64,000 bases of DNA from Prosopocoilus inquinatus (Eukaryota > Arthropoda > Insecta > Coleoptera > Lucanidae): positions 11,054,001-11,118,000 of the forward strand of contig CM069875.1 in assembly GCA_036172665.1 (NCBI GenBank), in the 5' to 3' direction. Of the stretch, positions 45,110 to 54,869 are shown in pieces (the first letter of the stretch is position 1; every line of letters begins with the position of its first letter). The notes beneath the pieces are model-generated. The model did no database searches. It was not told the DNA's origin and worked only from the letters and a program-made list of their open reading frames with translations. The position numbers were made by a program, and so were the translations under genes.

Positions 45110-45383
45110 TAAGGAAAGAGAGTTGGATTTCAATCAAGGACACCAATTTTTTACCTGTGAAATCTTACAACGGACTCTTCCTTCTCCAGCCGATTTTGCT
45201 TCACGTTGCACATTGCTTCTATAAACTATCAGCATCAGTTTCATTCACTATTACAACAAGACCGAAATTCACTTTGGCTGCAACGTGTTTGTGCAATGCG
45301 AAGTGTTCTTGATTTGGCCCCTTCTAGTAACAGTTTTCGCTCATGCGTTGAATATGGCGCGTGGCATCTCCTCTCTTTCCTTA
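45110..45383. mobile_element. MITE with TAAGGAAAGAGAG ends, copy 2
   Basis: Perfect 13-bp inverted ends TAAGGAAAGAGAG / CTCTCTTTCCTTA. The interior closely follows the element at 14480-14768 in the same orientation. Confidence 0.75.
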
Positions 45384-45654
45384 TCTATGAATATTAGAAA
45401 TAACACTACAAAATCCAGTTAAAAGAAACAAAAAATTCTTTTAAAAAAAGCAAAATAAAAAAAAAAACTTGTATTAAACTTGGGTTACATGAGGATAAGA
45501 TGGAAATAACTTCAGCATTATGTAATTATAAATATAACAATTTATTTAAATTATCAGCAAATTTTAAATGAATGTTCCAACCAAACCTATGCGTCCGCAA
45601 TGTTATAATAACCACTTCATTTGTTGAACAGTGTACTACAAATATAAATACTAT

Positions 45655-45730
45655 TATACTGGGTGGAAAGTTTCAAACCCGAACTTAGCAAAGTTGCATG
45701 GAGAACTACGTTTCTGTAGATTACTGTAGT
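45655..45730 (+). repeat. Solo end of the TACCGGGTGG foldback family
   Basis: 'gggtggaaagtttcaaaccc' followed by 'gaacttagcaaagttgcatg' matches 1848-1920; the partner arm is not present nearby. Confidence 0.6.
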
Positions 45731-45944
45731 GATGTCAGGTAAATCATCTAGTTAGGTAAGTCATCTTTTTTATATGCGGTGTGTTAATAAAATACTTGTT
45801 AGTAGAGATCAAAACAAGAAAAAAATTCTAATAAACATCCAGCACTCAATAAGGCTGTACACGCTACATGTTCACCATTCTAGAATTTCTATTTTTTACA
45901 TAAAATCCGGAATCGATAAATTAAATTAAAAAAACGCAATTTTC

Positions 45945-46010
45945 TGACGTAGCACTGGCCACCGTATGACTTCCGGGTTCGCCGAAAGTGACATCAACTT
46001 TCTTATTTTA
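45945..46010 (+). repeat. Left half of the dispersed repeat split by the hammerhead insertion
   Basis: 'acttccgggttcgccgaaag' and 'caactttcttatttta' match the inverse of 9155-9215. The other half resumes at 46763-46850. Confidence 0.7.
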
Positions 46011-46191
46011 CAGATAAAATAGCGACATCTTACTATCGCTTTTTGACCTGACATTGCGGTAGGATAGACAAATTGAAGCGGGATTTGCTCCTAATAAGTC
46101 CCCCATGCAAGGCGGCCATGCTTGCTGTCAAAGCATAATGAAAATTTTTAGAAAAATTTTGTGCAAATCGTTTTTGATTGCAGTGAAAACC

Positions 46192-46256
46192 TCGAGCAGC
46201 CTCTGGACAGCTGTTTCAGCCCTGCTTGGGGCTTCTTCAGCAGAGACGTAGCTCGA
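46192..46256 (-). ncRNA. Type I hammerhead ribozyme, copy 4 (intact)
   Basis: Minus strand: outer stem I TCGAGC/GCTCGA, inner stem I CTCTG/CAGAG, core CTGAAGA, stem II AGCCC/GGGCT with loop CAAGCA, GAAA, palindromic ACAGCTGT as a loopless 4-bp stem III, cleavage after GTC. Such a short stem III favours action as a dimer or in tandem RNA. Confidence 0.85.
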
Positions 46257-46649
46257 CATTTCCACTGCAAACAAAAACGACTTGCCCAATTTATTCGCAA
46301 TTGCGATGTAAGAGTGATGAACAGATAAAATAGCGACATCTTACTATCGCTTTTTGACCTGACATTGCAGTAGGATAGACAAATTGAAGCGGGATTTGCT
46401 CCTAATAAGTTCCCCATGCAAAAACGATTTGCACAAAATTTTTCTAAAAATTTTCATTATGCTTTGACAGCAAGCATGGCCGCCTTGCATGGGGGACTTA
46501 TTAGGAGCAAATCCCGCTTCAATTTGTCTATCCTACTGCAATGTCAGGTCAAAAAACGATAGTAAGATGTCGCTATTTTATCTGTTCATCACTCTTACAT
46601 CGCAATTGCGAATAAATTGGGCAAGTCGTTTTTGTTTGCAGTGGAAATG

Positions 46650-46714
46650 TCGAGCTACGTCTCTACTGAAGAAGCCCCAAGCAGGGCTGAAACAGCTGTC
46701 CAGAGGCTGCTCGA
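46650..46714 (+). ncRNA. Type I hammerhead ribozyme, copy 5 (intact core)
   Basis: TCGAGC (46650-46655), CTCTA (46661-46665), CTGAAGA (46666-46672), stem II AGCCC/GGGCT, GAAA (46689-46692), ACAGCTGT (46692-46699), C46700, predicted cut 46700/46701, CAGAG and GCTCGA (46709-46714). One difference from copy 4: A instead of G at the base before the core, which breaks the first pair of stem I. Confidence 0.82.
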
Positions 46715-46764
46715 GGTTTTCACTGCAATCAAAAACGATTTGCACAAAATTTTTCTAAAAATTT

Positions 46765-47178
46765 TCTTATTTTAAATGGAATGGCCTGTATATTTTTACA
46801 TATTTGGAATCTACGGATCACTATGAGTCCGAATCTGTATTACTTGGGCATTTTGGTTTTGTGCCAAATCTAAAAAAAATTTTCTTTACAAATTTTTGGT
46901 GAAATATGTAGAAAATAAAAAGTTACGGATATTATACTAAAAGTTACCCCTCAAATTAACCCTTAATAAAAGGGAGGATCTGATAAATATGTTTTTAATA
47001 TGCAGTTAGGTGCCTTTTATCGGAGTTTAAACATTAATTAGTTTGATAACTTAAAGGATACAGAAAATATTGCCAAGAAAAAAAAACAATATTTTGCACC
47101 TCTTTTTCAGGGCTTATAACTCCTTCATTATTATTATAATATTATTATTTATTAACAATTAAGTCTCTTTTTACAAAA
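46765..47178. other. Right half of the split repeat and AT-rich spacer
   Basis: 46775-46850 continues the dispersed repeat ('tttttacatatttggaatct', 'acggatcactatgagtccga'), matching the inverse of 9090-9150. The rest up to 47178 shows nothing recognisable. Confidence 0.5.
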
Positions 47179-47511
47179 GTGAAAGATCCATTTAACAAAT
47201 TCAAACAAATTAATTCTATTTATGAAATTCCTTGTCATGATTGTGATTCTGTTTATATTGGCCAAACATCAAGAACTCTTCATTCGAGAATTATTTCTCA
47301 TAAAAGTTATATTAGACTTAGATCTAATGCTTGTGCTTTATCTGAACAGGCCAATAATGAAGACCATAAGATTAATTTTGAAGATGCAAAAATTTTAGAT
47401 ATTGAACCAATTTTGAGTCAAAGACTCTTTATTGAAATGTGTCATATTTTTTGTAATAAAAAAAGTATCAACAAAAGAACTGATATTGAGAAACTTAGTT
47501 GTATTTGCTAA
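47179..47511 (+). pseudogene. Penelope-like element GIY-YIG endonuclease fragment
   Basis: About 110 codons. The start INSIYEIPCHDCDSVYIGQT is the characteristic GIY-YIG entry of Penelope-like retroelements (Cys pair, then VYIGQTSR), followed by LHSRIISHK and a C-terminal part ending in a stop (TDIEKLSCIC). The reverse transcriptase that should precede it is absent; upstream sequence is AT-rich and unreadable. It is either the 3' remnant of a 5'-truncated insertion, common for these elements, or a decayed copy. Lies 400 bp from the hammerhead insertion and converges on the second ALDH gene. Confidence 0.8.
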
Positions 47512-47903
47512 AAAGAAAGACAATCAAGATGTTGGAAATCAAAATTTACATCGAATTACCTAATAATGAATAAACAATTTTTCTATCGTGATTCAATTTT
47601 CTAAATTCAATTTACAATTTATTCAGCTTTCTATAAGTCCTTGTTGAGCTCACTTAAGTAGATCAGGAAGTATACTGTTCGAAATTTTTCAAAATAAAAA
47701 AAATCATGCATTGAAATCCTAAAAGATCGTATCTTTTATTTTGTACCTACATTACAAAATAATTAAACTGTAAAATATGTTCTATGAAATTATTTCAAAG
47801 CATTTGAAGATGCCATTTAATCAAAAATAGAATTGTACAAAAAATACGTAACTCTTTTAATTCATTATTTTTCTGTTAAGATGACAAATTCAGATTTGAA
47901 AGT

Positions 47904-49349
47904 TTATACATTAACATCCGTTTTGCTCCATTTATGTGTTAATTTTCCAAAAGTTCTTTTCGTCAGCAATTGAGTTAAAAACGTGGTTTTTGCCTTGGAA
48001 TAGGGTGGATATCGAGCAGACCCAATGTTCTCCAAAATGAAATTGTAATTTTTATACAAACATGTTTTTTTGTGGGTGAAGGTGTCGAAAGAAAATTTTC
48101 CATGGTAATGACCCATACCACTATAACCAACGCCTCCGAAGGGAGTGTTACTTGTGGCGAATTGCATGACAGTGTCGTTCACACAAACCGATCCGCTGGA
48201 TGTTTCTTTTAAAAACAAATTTACGATTTCTTTATTCATACTGAAAATATACAGAGCCAAAGGTTTTTCGCGCTCATTAATAAAATGTATGGCTTCTTCT
48301 GCGTTCTTCACGTTTAAAATTGGTAAAATGGGACCGAAAATTTCTTCCTGCATTACTGGCTCTGCTGGATCGACGTCTATTAAAATAGTCGGTTCTACGA
48401 TTCGTTTTTCTTGGTAAACCGTCCCGCCCAATGCGATTTTACCGCATTCTAAAAAAGAAACAATTCGCTCAAAGTGATGATCGTTCACGATTTTGCAAAA
48501 ATCAGGAGTTTCTTGTATTTTATTTTTGTAAAATTGCTTCAAAATTTTGGTCGCTGCTTGAATAAATTTGTCTTGCACATCTTTCGCGCACAAGACATAA
48601 TCCGGGGCTATACAAGTCTGTCCGGCATTGATACATTTTCCCCAAAATATACGCTTGACAGCCACGTTCATGTTAACACTATTGTCTATGTAAACTGGGG
48701 ATTTACCTCCTAGCTCTAACATAACAGGCGTTAGATGTTTATTAGCTGCAGCATGGACTATTCTGGCAACTTCAGTCGAACCAGTGTAAAAAATATAATC
48801 GAATCTTTCATTTAACAGTTCCCCAGCTTCTGAAGCACCGCCGCAGAATACGCGATAGCATTCGGAATCCAAATACTGTGGAATTGTATCTGCCAAAAAT
48901 TTTGCAGAGGCCGGGGCTTGATCAGATGGTTTGATTATCACGCAATTTCCACCTGCAATGGCCCCAGCAAAAGGTAAAAGCGGTAACTGCAAAGGATAAC
49001 TCCAGGAGCTCATAATTAAAACTACCCCATAAGGATCGTTAATAACATACACATCATCGAAAACATTAATCCAGGATTTAGCAGGTTTTGTCGGTTGCGA
49101 CCAACTCTTCAAGTTCATCAAAATGTTCTTCACATCGTTTATCAATAGAATAATTTCCGTGACTATTGTTTCTTGTTTACTCTTATGCAGGTCTGATTCT
49201 ACGGCTTCTACCATTGCCGTGATTTTTTCTTGATACATGCGAAGAAGTGCTAATAGTTGTTTTTCTCGAAATGCCATTGGCTTAGTTTTGCCGTTCATAA
49301 AGGCATTTCGTACAGATGCGACGATTTGCGAAGGGTCTTTGTTACTCAT
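47904..49349 (-). CDS. ALDH3-family paralogue, altered oxyanion motif, no anchor
   Basis: 481 aa, single exon, roughly 60% identical by eye to the gene at 28474 and collinear with it. Catalytic Glu212 ([10 protein letters not shown]) and Cys246 ([10 protein letters not shown]), EEIFGP and [11 protein letters not shown] are kept. However GPWNYP is replaced by SSWSYP (114-119), so the Asn that stabilises the thiohemiacetal oxyanion is Ser. The C-terminus ends in polar residues ([20 protein letters not shown]) instead of a hydrophobic helix, so a soluble protein is predicted. The open frame is intact, arguing for selection. Possible roles: an ALDH with altered activity, an esterase-like or binding protein. 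Gene duplication followed by divergence is the likely origin; both copies lie in the same orientation 18 kb apart. Confidence 0.92.
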   Translation of the reverse strand: MSNKDPSQIVASVRNAFMNGKTKPMAFREKQLLALLRMYQEKITAMVEAVESDLHKSKQETIVTEIILLINDVKNILMNLKSWSQPTKPAKSWINVFDDVYVINDPYGVVLIMSSWSYPLQLPLLPFAGAIAGGNCVIIKPSDQAPASAKFLADTIPQYLDSECYRVFCGGASEAGELLNERFDYIFYTGSTEVARIVHAAANKHLTPVMLELGGKSPVYIDNSVNMNVAVKRIFWGKCINAGQTCIAPDYVLCAKDVQDKFIQAATKILKQFYKNKIQETPDFCKIVNDHHFERIVSFLECGKIALGGTVYQEKRIVEPTILIDVDPAEPVMQEEIFGPILPILNVKNAEEAIHFINEREKPLALYIFSMNKEIVNLFLKETSSGSVCVNDTVMQFATSNTPFGGVGYSGMGHYHGKFSFDTFTHKKTCLYKNYNFILENIGSARYPPYSKAKTTFLTQLLTKRTFGKLTHKWSKTDVNV

Positions 49350-49519
49350 TTTTCGATTTTTATGACTGTAGAATGGAAAGTTTTGATTTCATTTCTATGC
49401 GGGATTTTTGCCACTTAAAATTTTTGAAGGGTGTTAATTGACAATGACATTTTTCTAATTTCTATCAAGAAGCATATATGAAGTGCAATGCTTGGTAAAG
49501 TCAGATTTATAGTTGGCTG

Positions 49520-49652
49520 ACCTATACTCGATTTCTTCACCTACGGATAAATTTATCTGCCAGCTAGTATCCTCGGAAACTATTATCGGTACAATGGTTT
49601 CCAAGTATAATACCTGGCAGATAAATCTATCCGCAGATGAAGAAATCGGGCC
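49520..49652. mobile_element. PIF-like palindromic MITE (133 bp)
   Basis: 'cgatttcttcacctacggat' with 'aaatttatctgccag' is inverted as 'ctggcagataaatctatccg' with 'cagatgaagaaatcgggcc'. The end GGCCCGATTTCTTCA resembles the GGCCCGGTCTTTT MITEs. TTA follows the right end. Confidence 0.65.
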
Positions 49653-49823
49653 TTATTATTCTGTTATGGACTGATCCGCCATAACGTAAGCTCTGGGGCG
49701 GATGAGACTACTCTGGTTAGAAAATGCTATTAGAAACGTGTTTTATTAATGTGATTCAACTGTACACTTATTTAAAATAATTATTTAAAGGAATTGGGAC
49801 TATAAAACTTAAAAAGACAAAAG

Positions 49824-49950
49824 TGAAATTTCAGCAAAAAAAAAATCCCGTCAGTATCAAATTGACAGTACCTTCTCTTGTTTGTTTGTTGCTTATTTTC
49901 AGTATCAAATTCAAGTGTTGGCGCCAAACTGCACTTACTTTCATTCTTTC
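49824..49950 (+). repeat. Dispersed repeat shared with 16706-16830
   Basis: See 16706; same blocks in the same order ('gaaatttcagcaaaa', 'caagtgttggcgccaaac', 'tgcacttactttcattcttt'). Confidence 0.5.
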
Positions 49951-49954
49951 TTAA

Positions 49955-50950
49955 GGCTAGCCTGACCCAAAACGTTATCTCATAAGCTTGGATTTTCATG
50001 CATAAAGCCGAATACGGGTCGCGCTGGTGGAAGTGTCCGTGCGGTCTCTCGTGACGTCAGACTAGACTGTTTCGATTTCGATTGGTCGCGGTCCACGGCG
50101 CATGCACAGTCGGTGCCGATGCTATAACACAACTATTCTGATGATTTTAAATGGAGCTTCAGCTTGGACAAGTGATGACGTAGTCCTGAGACCCATACGA
50201 AAAATGTCGAATCCGTCCGATATTACATGAGGCAACTTCCCTTATACTAACTTTGACTCTGACCCACCTAAAAAAACTGTTTTTCCTTTTTTTCGGTATT
50301 AAACTTGTTGTTAATGTGTAATATGGCAAAATACGCGCCTTTTAAATCTCTAGGGGGGCTAAACTAACTTTATTAGCGAAAAAAATTGTACTCCGTTGTA
50401 ATTTTGAAACACCTTTTTTTAATTTCTTTTCTCCTATTTTTGGATGTCTAAATAAACAGCAAATTAAAAGAGATTTGTCACAGTACTAAAGGATGTAATT
50501 CTAGAGGTGGCCAAACTAATATTAATGCATATAAAATATAAATTATTTAAATATCGTTGTTAATGTTAATACTCGTATATTTCGAAATTTAACAATTACA
50601 CTAGCCTGCGAAAAAAATATTTTTTTTGCGGATGAGATAGGACTAGGTGTTTTTCAATGATTTCGGCATTACAAAAAAGAATCTGTTATTAGTTTTTTTC
50701 TATATCACGTCAGGATTTCAAAAAAAAAAATAATAATTATGTACAGGGTTTTTGTTTACACATTTTGTTATTAAACATATAAAAAAATATTAATCTCAAA
50801 AGCTTTCCTGATCCGCCAGAATTTACTAAAAAAAAAAGAACAAATGATGATCGGAAACCTAGCAAATGAGAACCAGCTCTGTTATTTTAGATTTGACACA
50901 GAGTATACTTTCTTGAATTAAAAAAGATCATTTTCCCTAATTTACAAAAT
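49955..50950. other. Intergenic stretch, mildly GC-rich then AT-rich
   Basis: 50020-50240 is closer to balanced in composition; the remainder is AT-rich. No gene or repeat recognised. Confidence 0.3.
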
Positions 50951-50955
50951 ATATA

Positions 50956-51124
50956 CAGTCGGACCTCTTTAACTCGTACCTCCACAATCAAAATTTTGTG
51001 TAAATAGAAACTTACTGATGGTCCCTGCACATTGTGTATAACTGCTATCTATATATTTAACTTGAAATCTCTCTTACTCGTAATTTTCCGGTAACCTGAA
51101 GTTTGAATTATGGAGGTTCCACTG
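50956..51124. mobile_element. Tigger/pogo-type MITE (169 bp)
   Basis: Left end CAGTCGGACCTCTTTAACTC and right end GAGGTTCCACTG, inverse of CAGTGGAACCTC, with TA on both sides (50954-50955 and 51125-51126). CAGT..GACCTC ends with TA duplication are typical of pogo/Tigger elements. Non-coding. Confidence 0.75.
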
Positions 51125-51706
51125 TAGTTTGTCTATATTTTCAGTTTGAAATTAAAAAAATTGATTTACTTTGATTAATAAGAATTTTATTATGTGTGAC
51201 AAGTATTAACTACAAACTTAAAAGACTGCTCATCAGGGGCGTTTTATAAAAACGCTGACAGCTAAGATAAATTAATATGTTATATAAAATAAATTTGTAA
51301 AAACATATCAAAACTAATAAATTTCAAATATCGCAAAAAGGACCAAACATAAGAAACTACATATTTTTAGAACTAGAAAAACAATCTTTCTTAATTCCTA
51401 AAAACATACTGAGTGCTCTATTTAAAATAACAAAATTGGTACTCATTTCTTGGGTTACGACGGCCATTTATTTCTTTTTTTTAAATAAATTCTGGCGGTT
51501 TAGGTATAAGCAAAAACTATACAGCGAAGGTCGGCTGCTGTGAACCCGTTCATATCGGTTATAACCTATTAAATATATACTTCGTTTTTATTTACCGGTG
51601 AAAGCCAACTTTGGCTACAGTAAACGTGTTTTGGTGCATTTTTTGGATTCATTATAACCGAATTTTACTGTGTACATTTTTTCAATAATATTGGTATATA
51701 TTTTCC

Positions 51707-53974
51707 TCAATTCTTATTGGTATTAGTTATCGTTGATAGTCCTTTTAATAGATTTTCTCTTATGTTGATATTGTGATGTTTCCGAACTAAAAACCAACAG
51801 TAGTCCGCCATCATGTTCTTGTCCCACCTGCCTTGATATCTTCGCTCCATGTTTTTTATGTCTTGGTGAAATCTTTCTCCCTGTTCTTCGCTGAGATGTC
51901 CTAGGTTTTCCGGAAAATAATTAAGATGGGAAATTAACAAGTGTAGTTTAATATTCATGTTACAGCTCAGTTTATGGAGTTTCTCGAGCATTCTTTGAAC
52001 TATACCTTCATAATTTGGATCTTTGTGATTACCGAGAAATTCTTCTGTCGTCTCCTCGAAGGTAAGCCAAGCTTCCTTTTCTTGAATATTCATGCTTTTT
52101 AGAAAGTCACCGTCATGCCTAAGCTTGCAAATGTCAGACCCGGTAAATATTCCCTCTTTTATTTTTGCTTCTGATAAAGCTGGAAATTTATTACAAAGAC
52201 ATTGGAAACATGCACCCTCCTTATTCAAAGCTTTCACGTATTGCTTCATAATACCTAGCTTGATATGTGAGGCATAGGCGCCGTTTCGTCGGGTGTAAGG
52301 GCCTTGTGCACCTGACAAATGATTTTGTTGGGTGCAAAAATATTAAAGAGCACCCGACAAAGTTGTGTCTTTTGACAAAAAGGTGATCCAAACGCGTTTA
52401 GATTCAAAGACAGACATTCTTTTGTAAACGGATTAATCCCCACTCTCCTTGAAATTTCAGTTCAGATTGGTAATTTCCTTTTCCCTTCGAATCAAACTAT
52501 TTTTATATTTCGTTTTGATTGAATTGCAGTTATTTGCAGGCGAACTATCATATCAATAATTCAAAGCTGAGGTGTTTGTTGCAACAACTACAGAATCCAG
52601 ATTCAAACTAGTCGAAAACACATTAAAACTTTTATGCGAAAGAAAGCACCTGTTATCGAGTTTTTAACTAGGACGCTGTTACCAGTTGTATTTTTCATAA
52701 GGCAATACCGGCAGTGGTCTTTTCATTTGTGAACAAATTATATGTCTTATACATATTATAAACTGATCTATCGACAAAAATTGCACCCGACAATATTTGG
52801 AAAATCCGGCGCCTATGTGTAGAGGAGGCAGTAATACTTTTGTAGGATCAATCAAATTCGGTTCTTTAACATTTTTGACACCTGCTACAAATTTCTTTCT
52901 GGTGGGCCATTCTTTGCGAATCCAGTGTTCGTCTCGATTGCGACTATCCCATTCGCATAAAAAACACGGAAACTTTGTATAACCCCCTTGTAAGCCTAAT
53001 AACATTCCTGAAATTTTAAGGTCTCCACATACGATCCACTGATGCACAGAGTAATTAATTTTTTCCAAGACAAACTTCATGTTACCATATGTTTCTTTCA
53101 ACACAGTAGAATGGGCGATTGGTAATGAAGCATATTTATTCCCATTGTTGAGGAGAACGGCCTTTAGGCTTCTTTTTGAAGAATCTATGAATAAATGCCA
53201 ATGTTTCGCTTGATATACATTTTCTCCTAATTGTTCGATAAGGCCTTTCACATCCTTGCAGTAAACTAAATTATCTTCCTTTTCAAAAAAGCGTATTAAT
53301 TCTTTTTCTCTGTCTCTATACCAGTAAAATGTAGTCCCAGGTGCTAATAAATTTTTCTCTTTTAACCGGGAACCCAATAGTTCACTTTTTTCTTGGATCA
53401 AATTTAAATCGCGAATTAAATCATTTAACTCTTTTCGATTAAAAAGTTGTGGAGCTGTTTCTTCCATGAATAATACCTCTGCCATCCATATTGTTGTCCG
53501 GATTGAAATCACTATTTGATGAATACTCCGAAAGTGCTTTTTCTTCGAGAGAATACGGTGGGAATGGTATTGAAATTTCTGGTCCATGGGCGACAGGTCG
53601 TGTAGCCGAGATCAACTTAGGATAAACGATGGTACCCTTATTTTTTTTTATTGAATCCTGATACATTAACAGCGCAGAAGTAACAGTCTCGAAAGTGATC
53701 TTTTGGTTCACGCCATAACATTGGAACACCAAAGGGCATCGAAGATCGTGCCTTTATAAACCAATATCTCAGTCCTTCTACACAAGTATTACAAATTATT
53801 TGTGGAGCCCAATCTTTATCTTATGTGCAACTTGAAGTAATGAAAATAGGCAAGTTTCACGGATTCGGCAATGCTTCGTCTTTGTTTTTTCAATGTATAA
53901 GAACCACAAATGTAGCAAAAACTGTTGGGATCATTTACACAATGTCTTTTAGTAACATTTACTTTGATATCCAT
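51707..53974 (-). pseudogene. Transposase-like protein of a multi-copy arthropod family, broken
   Basis: From ATG 53974: MDIKVNVTKRHC then FCYICG, a frameshift near 53822, DWAPQIICNTC, FGVPMLWREPKDH, RDCYFC, a shift in an A-run near 53645, YPKLISATRPVAHGPEIS, a shift near 53500, then a long frame with LGSRLKEKN, HLFIDSSKRSLKAVLLNNGN, ETYGNMKFVLEKINY, VCGDLKISGMLLGLQGGY, CFLCEWDSR and LLPPLHI. Here a TIR element interrupts (52269-52817), after which HIKLGIMKQYVKALNKEG, LSEEQGERFHQDIKNMERRY and MMADYCWFL follow. I know this as a highly repeated, uncharacterised insect protein. CxxC pairs suggest zinc fingers; the Asp in FIDSS, Asp in CGDLK and Glu in EQGERFHQD could be a DDE-type triad (inference). 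Confidence 0.7.
52269..52817. mobile_element. TIR element CATAGGCGCCG inside the transposase-like gene
   Basis: Perfect inverted ends CATAGGCGCCG (52273-52283) and CGGCGCCTATG (52807-52817); TGT on the outer side of each (52266-52268 and 52818-52820) fits a 3-bp duplication. Excision would rejoin LLPPLHI with HIKLG in frame. 52484-52652 matches 35735-35893. Confidence 0.7.
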
Positions 53975-54327
53975 TTTTTTCTCACTAGTTGTTTAAATTG
54001 GAACACACTGTATATTACAAACTAATATTTTGTGCGGCACGAAACATATAAACACTTAAGCAATATTAATAAGCACAAATCTGTCAATAATGACAAGTGG
54101 AAATATGCAAACAAGTAAACAACAGTAAGCTTCTCGAAAATTATATTTGAAAAGTGTATTTTGAAATATTGTGTTTAAAAAAAAATGGTACGTGATGAAA
54201 AAATTATTATATATTTTCGAACTCGGGAACACCAAATCTACTACATACACCTAGTTTTATGTCATCCGCAAAACCTTCGTAGGCTAGTGTTATTAGTCCA
54301 AGAAAATACGCTCACTTGAACGACATA

Positions 54328-54475
54328 GGGGCGTATTCTGTAACTTATTAACGGACCGTTAAAATTTAAAGGTCTTTTAAAATTTAAAGTACAGTTCTAT
54401 AATTGGTTGTTACTGTAGCAACAAAATTTAACAGCGCTTTAAAATTAACGCTTTTGGTACAGAATATGTCCCATA
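54328..54475. repeat. Palindromic MITE with TATTCTGTA ends
   Basis: 'ggggcgtattctgtaactta' and 'ttaaaattt' runs are mirrored by 'aaaattaacgc' and 'tacagaatatgtccc'. Same end motif as the 4216-4777 elements. Confidence 0.6.
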
Positions 54476-54750
54476 ATGTACTTAAAACAGTGTACTAAAT
54501 AAGCGATATTAAAAGTCATTTAAATTTTGATTAATTTAGACTTACATTACTCTAAATTGCCGTTTAGTTTATGAGAGTTGCCGGCAGAGGCGCAAGATCG
54601 TTGCCAGATGCAAAATTTCCCTTTCCAGCGATAAATTATACTGCTTTCTATAAGTAAGAATTCCCCAGAGCTAAAAGAAAATTCCTAAACTTGACAACAC
54701 GGGTGTACTTCTGGTAGGGTGCATATTAGGCGCAAATTTCAAAGTGCACG

Positions 54751-54820
54751 CAGCGAAATATAGCAGAACCACCAATTAAGATTGCACGTTATCCTGCCAG
54801 ACCCTAACAAGAGGGTTCTA
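54751..54820 (+). repeat. Dispersed repeat 'ctagagRgtctY', copy 3 (diverged)
   Basis: 'cctgccagaccctaacaaga' corresponds to 'ctgccagactctaactagag' at 16890; direct orientation. Confidence 0.4.
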
Positions 54821-54869
54821 CGGCATACATGCATATTCTGGTCCAGTAAAGAACCAAAGTTGATCCAAA

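Larger units (their letters stand above)
46011..46762. mobile_element. Hammerhead-ribozyme retroelement (retrozyme-like), 752 bp
   Basis: Flanked by a perfect 12-bp duplication TTTCTTATTTTA (45999-46010 and 46763-46774). From 46011 to about 46421 it holds a full minus-sense monomer plus the start of a second in tandem (period 311 bp: 'agcgacatcttactatcgct' at 46021 and 46332). From about 46422 it turns to plus sense with another almost complete monomer. The two orientations are nearly identical in sequence. Each long piece contains an intact hammerhead. There is no reverse transcriptase or other open frame. Known: Penelope-like elements and the small 'retrozymes' of plants and animals carry such ribozymes in tandem units. 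Inferred: this is a member of that class. Confidence 0.85.

Noticed and set aside
46148..46758. Two 89-codon open frames in opposite orientation with nearly the same translation.
   Set aside because: They are translations of the inverted hammerhead monomers. The apparent conservation is explained by repeat identity, not by a protein.
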